Positions 1 through 8,800 of a stretch of DNA of 33,735 nucleotides are shown piece after piece (position 1 is the first letter of the stretch; each line of letters opens with the position of its first letter). A program made the position numbers and the translations under genes. The stretch is from Microcaldota archaeon (GTDB taxonomy: Archaea > Iainarchaeota > Iainarchaeia > Iainarchaeales > JAGVWC01): contig JAHJAQ010000028.1 of the NCBI GenBank assembly GCA_018813975.1, positions 1-33,735 of the forward strand. Direction: 5' to 3'. Below the pieces are notes generated by a model. That model was not told the origin of the DNA, did no database searches, and saw only the letters and a program-made list of their open reading frames with translations.

Positions 1-1233
1 CAATCCAGTGAGCGTGGAAATCATGTAACTGGGATGATCAATTCGAACCGAATACAAGCCGGTAATATCACTAATAGCAAATTCTACAAAACCATCGATT
101 GCGGTACTCTTGGTAGTGAGTTCTACATTGTTATGGATAAGGGCAACATTTGCATTTTCTATCGGGTTTGCGGTAAGAGCATCGGTTACCAATAATTTTA
201 GTTTGCCAAACACAACCTCTTGTAAGATGGCGGTAAATTCAATGGTTTCATTGGGCCCCAATGTTTTAATATCCCCCACTACACTCGAATCATAATCCGC
301 GTATTTGTTGTGTACCAAGTCACTCGTGTAAATATAGTACGATCCAACCGGAACCTCATTAATTTGTATCGTGCCGGTTGCAGTGGTAGTGCGGGGCGTG
401 AATTCTGTTCCGTTCGCGCGCATGATTTTTACATTAATGCCGCCAATGCCCTTGTCACCGGTATCTTGTACGGTTATAATAATGGTTCCGGTTTCCGTTG
501 GTTCTTCTATAACAGATAACGAAACCGGTCCTGTTGTTAAATAATTAATCGTGCCATCTGCAAAATTAATGCCTGTAGTAGTTGGTGTTGCCATTAAAGT
601 TCCACAATCGGGCGGAATGTTTTCAACCGTAATCGTTCCAGTGCTAGTGGTTAAGTCGGATAAAAAACTTTGATTTGCTGTACACCAAAATCGAATGGAA
701 ACTGGTTTGTTATACAATGCGCCACTGGTAGAATCAATTAAATTAACGGTTTGGGTTGTGGTTTGAATTTCTGGAAGCAACATTATCAATTCGTCTTGTT
801 GACTTTCGTTTAATGTTACTTGAATGGTTTGGGTGTAGAATTCTTCTTTGGAAACTTGAATATCCAATTCAGTTCCGAGTGGCAGGACTCTTTCAAATTT
901 TCCTTGGTCATTGGTAGTGCCGTTAATTGGAGCATGGTCTGTAATGGTAATGGATACAATGGCATTGGATACTGAATTGCCTTGGTTGTCTTGAACGGTT
1001 AGTAACAAGGTTCCGTTTCCAATCAAAAACCCGCCCCATACAAACCAAAAAATAAGGAGTAAAATAATGACAATCAGTGCAATAAAAATTGGGAAAGAAG
1101 GAATGTTCGCGGATTCAATAGCATCTGTCACCGAGTAAACTGGAATGCCATGGCCATCCAGCCAGTCTAAAAAATGATAATACTTTTCCTCGAGAGAAAA
1201 ATAGAATCCTTTTATACGGTCTCCAACGCCCAT
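1..1233 (-). CDS. Membrane-anchored giant surface protein, N-terminal part (runs off left edge)
   Basis: The frame is open from an ATG at 1233-1231 to the window edge, giving 411 residues and no stop. Residues 1-47 are a cytoplasmic-looking segment, about 48-70 form one hydrophobic helix, and the rest is beta-rich, Thr/Val/Ile-rich sequence resembling tandem Ig-like or carboxypeptidase-regulatory-like repeats (strand patterns ending in T-D-x-x-G-x-F or similar). The first 64 residues align without gaps to the N-terminus of the 2929-residue protein at 2847-11636 (25 identities by my count, including D-W at 23-24, G-I-P at 29-31, I-P at 44-45 and F-W-F at 62-64), so the two are paralogous at least in the anchor. 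No signal-peptide cleavage site is evident, which suggests an N-in, C-out anchored surface protein. The visible part has two cysteines. It is last in a same-strand cluster of three surface-protein genes. The function is unknown beyond a likely extracellular structural or adhesive role. Confidence 0.85.
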   Translation of the reverse strand, partial: MGVGDRIKGFYFSLEEKYYHFLDWLDGHGIPVYSVTDAIESANIPSFPIFIALIVIILLLIFWFVWGGFLIGNGTLLLTVQDNQGNSVSNAIVSITITDHAPINGTTNDQGKFERVLPLGTELDIQVSKEEFYTQTIQVTLNESQQDELIMLLPEIQTTTQTVNLIDSTSGALYNKPVSIRFWCTANQSFLSDLTTSTGTITVENIPPDCGTLMATPTTTGINFADGTINYLTTGPVSLSVIEEPTETGTIIITVQDTGDKGIGGINVKIMRANGTEFTPRTTTATGTIQINEVPVGSYYIYTSDLVHNKYADYDSSVVGDIKTLGPNETIEFTAILQEVVFGKLKLLVTDALTANPIENANVALIHNNVELTTKSTAIDGFVEFAISDITGLYSVRIDHPSYMISTLTGL

Positions 1234-1250
1234 TTTATCACTTTCTCATA

Positions 1251-1259
1251 GTATAAAAT
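1251..1259 (-). promoter_or_regulatory. TATA-like box ahead of the partial giant gene
   Basis: Read on the minus strand this is ATTTTATAC, centred about 22 nt before the ATG at 1233. Archaeal transcription normally starts about 25 nt after the box, so the transcript would begin at or almost at the start codon (leaderless). A weak GTGA just before the ATG is the only ribosome-binding candidate. This would let the gene be transcribed separately from the two surface-protein genes upstream, across the 143-base gap. Confidence 0.4.
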
Positions 1260-1376
1260 TAACTGGAACTGTTTTTTATTCTTATTCTTTATTATAATTC
1301 TCCTCTATAATAGAGTAAGTAAACAGAAAAGAAGGCATTAGTGCTTTTTAAAGCTTTGGTGGGGTTTTCGCTTTTT

Positions 1377-2786
1377 TTAGGGCTCGCACTTGGCGGCTCC
1401 GCACAACGGATCATCGCAAATCGTTTTGCACAAGCCCAATGTTTCTGGAGACAGGGTATACGAATCCAATACTTGAATGATATATGGTCTGTCAATGTGC
1501 TTGTTTACGCGGTATAATTCATTGTCTTCTGTAAACTTGAATTGTACTTGAAGGGTTCCAGGGCGAAAACAAGTGGTTTCTGAGATCGCGGGGTATCCAG
1601 AATAGGATATCGGGCGTTGTAATGATTCGGGACTGCTATCATAAATTTCACAGTCAACAAGTGTTGTGGTAAAAGGATTGGCAGCATCAATATTCGCTTT
1701 AATACTGCTATCGGGTCCGCATAATAATGCTTCTATAATATTTCGCAGGGCAACATGCGATCCTTCCGCGCCGCCAATTATGCCGGGATTGTACTGCGCA
1801 CTATAATTTGGAATAATGCCTGGAATACCACCAATGTTTTCTGTTGCAATTGGATCGCGGCACGCGTGGTCAGGCCAGTTTGTTCCGCCAGATTGGGTTA
1901 CATTTCCTGTGCGCGGTCCGCATCCAGTATCACACAATCCCGTGCGCACGTTTCCCATGGTATCCCGATAGGGTGAACCGGTTTTAAAAATTTGGTCATC
2001 CGCTACTTGTTTGGTGACAGCTACTGCTTTGAAAATGCGTAATGGAATGTAAATGCGCAAATTACTGCGCGGTAATATTGCGGTTTCTAAAATGTCTCCG
2101 GTAGTAGTGCTTTCTACAATTATTTTGGGAAGGCTTTCATAAACTTCTTGGTCTTCTTGACACGCCGTACTATCAGGGTCGCTTGCAGGATCACAATTAG
2201 AATTAAAAGCACCTAAACTTAAATCCAAGTTTACATAAAACGTTCCAATGTTACAATTGTATTCGTCTTCGCAATCAATGGGTTCAAAAAATTTTTTGCT
2301 TGGATCATCAATAGATTGGGAAATGGTTTGGGTGAGTGCTTGAAACATTGCATCATCATCTTGTTCTAACATAACGGTATATCTTCCAAAGGTGTGCCCT
2401 ATCGCGAGTAAACTACTCAAATAGGTCGTGGTTTCAAAGGCGAATTGTCTTCCTTGGTTGGGGCCGCTGCTTCCAAAATTAGCGGTTACATAATCGGCTA
2501 CTACCTCGTCCCATGGTCGATTTACTGGTTGCGTTAGGGGGAACCAATTGTCTTCTTTGGTTAACCACGTTTCAATTCGAAATCGCAGATTATAAATGAA
2601 TACTTGTAAAGCATCTCCTCGTGCCAGATCCGCCACGGCCTGTATTTCAGCTTGTGATTCTAAGTCTGTCATGGTAGCAATGGCTTTGTCTTCGGTTTGT
2701 GTCATGCTATTCGTGAGAATTACCGTCAAAACAATCATGACAAACGCGACTAAGGCGGTAAACAAATTAAACGCTTTTTGATTCAT
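1377..2786 (-). CDS. Cys-rich exported protein with N-terminal prepilin-like anchor
   Basis: 469 residues. The N-terminus is short and polar (MNQKAFN), followed at once by a hydrophobic helix at about residues 8-27. This resembles a prepilin-like (class III) signal or a simple N-terminal anchor, and the rest would be outside the cell. The following stretch (about 30-80) is helical and rich in Ala/Glu/Gln, like the stalk of a type IV pilin. The remainder has 14 cysteines by my count, several close together (two pairs near 170-210, two near 285-290, four in the last 20 residues), which suggests a disulfide-stabilised fold. It lies 60 bases downstream of the 2929-residue giant on the same strand and is probably co-expressed with it. 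I do not recognise the family. The reading frame runs to the stop at 1377 with no sign of disruption. Confidence 0.8.
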   Translation of the reverse strand: MNQKAFNLFTALVAFVMIVLTVILTNSMTQTEDKAIATMTDLESQAEIQAVADLARGDALQVFIYNLRFRIETWLTKEDNWFPLTQPVNRPWDEVVADYVTANFGSSGPNQGRQFAFETTTYLSSLLAIGHTFGRYTVMLEQDDDAMFQALTQTISQSIDDPSKKFFEPIDCEDEYNCNIGTFYVNLDLSLGAFNSNCDPASDPDSTACQEDQEVYESLPKIIVESTTTGDILETAILPRSNLRIYIPLRIFKAVAVTKQVADDQIFKTGSPYRDTMGNVRTGLCDTGCGPRTGNVTQSGGTNWPDHACRDPIATENIGGIPGIIPNYSAQYNPGIIGGAEGSHVALRNIIEALLCGPDSSIKANIDAANPFTTTLVDCEIYDSSPESLQRPISYSGYPAISETTCFRPGTLQVQFKFTEDNELYRVNKHIDRPYIIQVLDSYTLSPETLGLCKTICDDPLCGAAKCEP

Positions 2787-2846
2787 GGAATCTGCTTTAA
2801 AAAAGAATTTGAAATTATTAATGATTTCCTTGGAGAAAAAGTGGTT

Positions 2847-5800
2847 TTAGCTGGTTTTATAGCTTTTCCACTTGCGATAGGTTGCAACCGCATCTTCCAA
2901 GAATGGCAAGGGTGCTTCTTTGGTGGGATCATAGTATTGATCAAAGATTTTGCGCACACTCGAATCATCGCTCGAACCCGAATAATAGGTAGCGAGTTTG
3001 GTGGCAGCACATGCTATTTGGTCTCCTGCTGCACTGGGATCGCTTTTCCATAATCCGCTTGGATCACAGGCATTGGGAATTTGATGGCGTTGTTCTAATT
3101 CCATGGCCGTTCCTAAAAGGATTTGGGGAATTTTCTTATCCCTGGCTTCTTCTTCCAAAGTGCGTGCACTTAAGTAATACTGGCTTTGTTCTTTTTGGGT
3201 GGTTTGCTTGCCCTCTGGATTCAAACTAAACGCATACCCATCCAATCCTTTGTCTGCAAATTCTCCTTTACAATCGGTATTCAAAGAGGTAGCGTTTTTG
3301 GGAATCATTGAAAGGTCTTTTACTTTATTGAATTCAAATGTTTTATGGGTTTTTCCATCGTCTTTTTTGATTTCTTTTACCGTAATCTTGTAAGTGGCCC
3401 CTTTTTGCAGTTCAATGTTTTGCAAAACATCCCCTTTTTCGGTGCGAATGGGCTGGCCGTCTTTTCCAATGGCCGGTGTTCCTTTGAGCTCACTGGTATC
3501 GGCATTTACTTTGGCAGGTTCATCTAAAGTGGCTTGTGCCATTTTCAATCCAACCGCATTGGATAATACGCCACAGGCAATTCCCCTGCCCAAACCGCCT
3601 AAGAATCTTCTAAATCGTTTAAACCATCCAATTCCTTCTTCAGAGGTGTTAGCAATTACTTTAGAGGTTAGTTCCGCTAACTCATCTTTGAATGCACTGC
3701 GAATTCCTTTTTGTACGTTGTCTGGCGCTGCATTAATGCCTGCTTTGAAACCGCGTTCTACATTCTTTTCGCCACCCGCTGCTAGGCTTGTTTCAATGCG
3801 TTGTATCATATTGTCTAACTGCCCACCACTTACTTTGGTACCGCTTTTACTAACAATTTGATCCGCGATGTCTCTGACCGCTTGTTGCGCGGGCACACTC
3901 AATCCTTGTTCGAGTGTTCTAAGGGCGGTAGAAACTTCTGTGCGTGCATTTCCAAATGCCGCGCGCATTGCCGCTTCGTCTGCTGCGCCACTAATCGCAC
4001 GTGTTTGGGTTTGGAATGCGGTTTGAATGCTTTGTTCTAATTGGCTTCGCTCTGCAGCGGAAAAATTACTCCAGCTTGCACTATTGCGAATTCTTTCCAT
4101 AAACCGCGTCCAAACCCCATTGCGTGCTTCTCTAATATTGAAAGCGCCGCCCGCCGGTGCTTTAATATCATCAAATGTAAAACCGCTCAAAACATTTTCA
4201 TAATTTTTGGTTACAGTTCCTTGTACGGTAATGGGGCCATAGGATTCTGCCATTTTTGCGGCGGCAACATCTTGTAGGCTGGCTGCTTGATTGGCTAAAG
4301 TACTGCCTGCTTTTAGTTTGCCTTGGTTTTTAACTGAAAATTCAATTAGTTTTTCATTTAAATTGCTTTTTTTCACGGCTTCTTGTGTGAGTGTTTCTAG
4401 TGTTGCTTTTTTGGCAGCGGTACTGGTATTAAAAAATAATTTTGACTTGTCCGCTGCAATCTTAGCTCTAAAGGTTTCTTTCAAATTCTTGGTGAGTTCT
4501 TTTTCCAGCATGCTTTTGAGTTCTCTTCTCGCAAGCAGTCCTGATTTCATTTGTTGCTCTACCACTTGGTCTGCAATATCCTCTGCAATTCGTTTAGCGG
4601 CTACGCTCGAAGTACTTTTCGTCAAATAATTATTGTACTTTAGTCCTTTGATTAATGATTTGCCGCTCACACCGCCTAATATTCCTACTAAATCGCCTTC
4701 TTGTTTTTCGCCAGGAGTTCCGGGGAATAATCCTTCTACTTTTTCTGCAATATAACTGGAAACCCCGCCCATTTTTTCGAGGATAAATTCGCGAACGCCT
4801 TTTAATCCTTCCGCCCAAGTTCCTTCGGTGTAAGGCGCGGCCATCCATAATGCTGGGCCCACACAATCAAAGATCGGACCCCATAACCATCCATAAAATC
4901 CAACGGTTTTAATGCCATTACAGGCAGCGGATGTTGTAATGCACGGCGTCCAATAGGTTTCTAAGGGATTGGTCCATTCTCCCCCTATTCCCGGAATGGG
5001 AAAACCAAAAATAGCGCTTAAATGCTTGTCTCTTTGGGCTTGTTCCCCTACTTTTTGTTTGATTTCATCTACGCCAGGACCTTGCAATAGCTTGTCTTCA
5101 TCTTTAAGGTCTCCTTGATCTGCCATGGCATTAATAATGTCTTTCAAATTTGTGGAATTGGGTTCTCCTTTCCAGCCGGGTGTTCCAAAATACTCTCCTG
5201 GTTTTAAAGAAGACAATTTGTTTACCAGATCATACGGGTGGATGCCACACACTTGGTAGGTAATTTTTTTGGTATTGCTTTGTCGAATCGGATCAATAGT
5301 GGATTGGGCGGTTACCTCTATTTTTTCGGCTTTTATGGATAAGGAAAACTGATCGTTTCCTTCCACACACAACGAAGCAATTACGGTATAATTTTTCGTA
5401 GTGTCATTGTATTCTAGTTCAATGGCATCATCTTCTTCATTTAAAATTTTGTCGTGATCGTCAAAGGGGCGAATGGTAATGCGTGCAAGACCATTGTTTT
5501 TGGTCATGATTTCTTTTTTGTTTGTGCGCAGTTTCACACTTTCTTTTATGGGAGAAATCACATTCAAGTCAATGCACGATAATTCATTGGGCAGTACATT
5601 AATGGTGTCGGGCCCTTTCAATTCCAAATCGCCTAATTTTTCAGTTGAACCCAAAATGAAATAAGAGTGGTCTTTTGCAATGCATCCTTTTCCTGCTTGA
5701 ATGCGTTGTTTTTTCAGGGCAGAAATGGAATTGGCTGCTTCTTTTGCTAAATCTTTTTGATTGGTGCCTTCCGTATTCAGTGCTTGGTTTATTGTGGCAA

Positions 5801-8800
5801 GGGTTGTTTTGGGTTCATCGCTTAGTGTACCGGGTTCTAATTCTATTTTTACCAATCCATTGGAAACTTCTCCAAATTCCAAGTGAATCTTGTTACTGCC
5901 CGTGTTTTCATATACCCTTCCATCCACAGTTCCAAAAAATTCTTGGGCAAATGCCGCTCCCACTTCACTTAATTTCAATTCTGCTTCTACCAATCCCACC
6001 CAAGTTCCAAAGGGGTTATCGCCCGTCATGCCTTCATCGGTTGGCAAAAAGTTCAGGACATTTTCAATTTGGTTCGTGCACTCTGGAGTGAGTTCGCGTT
6101 GTTGTACATTAATGGATAAAATAAATCCTTCGTTTCGAATTTGGTTTTGCTGTACAAATGCGGCTCCATTTAGTTTGATTCGGTATTTGCCGCAACCGCG
6201 CAGCAGATTGCTTACAAACAAAAAGTTGGGAAATCCTGTTTGGGCTACGCTTTTGGCATCGCATTCAATGCCCGAACAATATCCCACTGAATAATTCGTT
6301 AGGCTGGCGGGTCCTTTTTCCGCGAATTCTTTTTGGAGCAATTCAACAGCCACTAAATCGTTTTGCAAGAACAAGTCAAAGCTGTCCGAGGGAACTCCCA
6401 ATTCTGTAAAGGTACAGGCTTTTTGTTCTGCAGTATTCACGCAACCAATAAAATTTTCCAGTTGGTTGTTGCTATTCCCAATCGCATTTTGCACTTGATT
6501 GATTTTGTTATCTAGTTTTTCGCCCAAGAATTGGGCTGCTTGTGTCGCGTCACAATATCCTTTTTCACAATCGGCATTGCGCGATATTTTTGGGAAGCGA
6601 ACGCTTTCTTTTGTTCCTGGCGGAATGCCTTCTTCTATGCACACGTCCATGGTATAGGGCTCTGATGCCAGTCCCGTGCTAACCGCCATTTCACCCAATT
6701 CTACTCGGCTTTGCAATCGATTGGATTGAATAAATTTTTGGGTTAATTGGGTTAAGCCTGCCACACTGATTCCCAGGTTTTCGTTTTTGTAATCCCCTTG
6801 CTTGGCTAAGCGAACGATAAATTCTGCTTCCAAGTCTCGTTCTAAATAATCCGTGGTTATTGGCACCAGTAATAGTCCATTGGCACCGATTTGGTTGGGT
6901 TCTATTCCCACTACTCTCACGGCTTCTTCGCATGTGTTTCGAATTCGAACCTTTTTGTCAATTACCCCGAATCGACTTTCCGTGCTAATAAACTCTAAAT
7001 CATCCACTGGTGTTAGGAACAGGCAATTCAAGGCACTAACATGAATCCAAACATCAATATTGCGGAGTACGTGAACCTTTCCATCAATTTCACCCGTAAC
7101 CGTTAAGTAGGAATGAACTAGTCGTCCTTTTTCCGTGCCCCCTCTTTTTTCCGCTACTACTAATTTGGGTGGAAACACTACTTGTCCTTTTGGTAGCACG
7201 GGTACATTTCCAAATGGAATTACGCGAAGGCTCACGCCTTCCAAATAAGAGTTTCCCCCAACTTCTACTCGAAGGTTTTCAATATCCTCTGCCCCTATGT
7301 TTCGCAAGAACAAGGGGCTGGAAGTGATTACGGGTTCTCCTTTTTGGCTTTGGCTTAAAAACAATACAATGCTATCGCTCGTGGCGATTGCAAATCGAGA
7401 ATCCCAAATAATAACATTAAGTGGAATGCTTTTGTTAATGCTGTCCGCCTCAAACAATACTTCAAAAGCATAGTTTTGTTGTTGGGGCAGCATGCGATCG
7501 CGTTTATTGGAAATATGAATCGTGGTTGGAATGGTTTCATTGGGTTGAATGGAAAAACTTGGCACTACAATTTCCAGTCCATTGTCTCCGCCACCCGCTA
7601 TTTTTTCAAGTGCTTTTCCTGTTAATTGTAAGGCGTGCGGGCAGTTATTGGTTACTTGTAATTCTATTTCTTTTGCGGTTTGGTCATAAGCAGAATATAC
7701 ATTCGAAAAAATGTTTCCGCTTCCCCCGTAAGGAGAATTGTTTGAATAATTATAATTGTTATTGAATGGCGAGTACTGTGAATTGTTGTAATAACTGCTG
7801 TCATTATTACTAAAAAAGCGTGGCGAATACTGGTTGTTAGCATAGTCCTGATTGTAGTAACTGTTGTCATAAGCGCTCTGTTGATAGTACGGGTCTTGGC
7901 TATAATTTTGATTGTTATAATTTTGGCTGATATAATTGCTTTGTTGCGGATACCCGCTATTGTATCGCCAAGGTTCATTATAGGTGTCATAATCGTATTG
8001 GTTGTTATTCAAGTATTGCGAAGAATACGGGGTGTTGTATTGCCCTGGATTAGCATAATACTGGTTTTGATTCAGCTCATCATAATAGGGCGAACGATTG
8101 GCCGGATTCATATAGGCCGGTGAATTATAATTGTAGGGGCTGCGATAGGCATTTCCATAAGGAGAATAGCCACTATCCCACTGGTTTAAGGGCTGATTGC
8201 CTGCCAGATACACGGTTAGTTCTTTTTTGTCAAAACTCAAACAATTGGAATCAAAGGGCTCGTTGTAGGAAACCGTTACTCGAGTGGAAGCGATCGCGGG
8301 ATATTTTCCTGCTACCATGGCATGCACCATCAAATCAGCTGTTCCGACCACGTGATGATTGCTGTCTCCAATATAGGTTCCGGTTATATCCATGGTTCCT
8401 TTTTGCCTTGCCTTCAATACACTGCTTGTCTGACCAACTACATCTAATTCGAGTGGCCAGCTATCGGGTTTTTGAATTTCAATGGTAATTTCATTCAAGC
8501 TTTGATTGGAAACATTTTCAATGAAAGCACTTTCTGTTCCGCTTTGCTGGTTTTTTGGAATGCTTACAAAAATTTCTTCAGGCAATCGTAGCATGTCATG
8601 CGCACTAATCGTAAATTCATAGTTTGCCGGTGCAAATCCAAAAGCAGTTGCTTTAATGGTAAAAGTACCGGCCCCTAATGATTCTGTAAAGGCGTATTGT
8701 CCATTCAATCCATTGCCTTGCGAATTGTTACCGACAGTACTGGCAACAATGCTGCCGGTTTCGTCTTTAACGTGAATCGTTGCTTTAGTAACAGGATTTC

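Noticed and set aside
3394..3861. Plus-strand open frame of 155 codons opposite the giant gene
   Set aside because: Lies wholly within the strongly supported 2929-residue minus-strand gene; no ribosome-binding site, no recognisable domain, and composition typical of an antisense shadow.
7664..7990. Minus-strand frame and neighbouring frames rich in Ile/Thr/Met
   Set aside because: They come from the low-complexity Tyr/Asn-coding DNA read in other frames and are not real genes.
7680..8183. Tandem DNA repeat or CRISPR-like array
   Set aside because: Short units recur but without fixed length or spacers; the regularity comes from the Tyr/Asn-rich protein composition.
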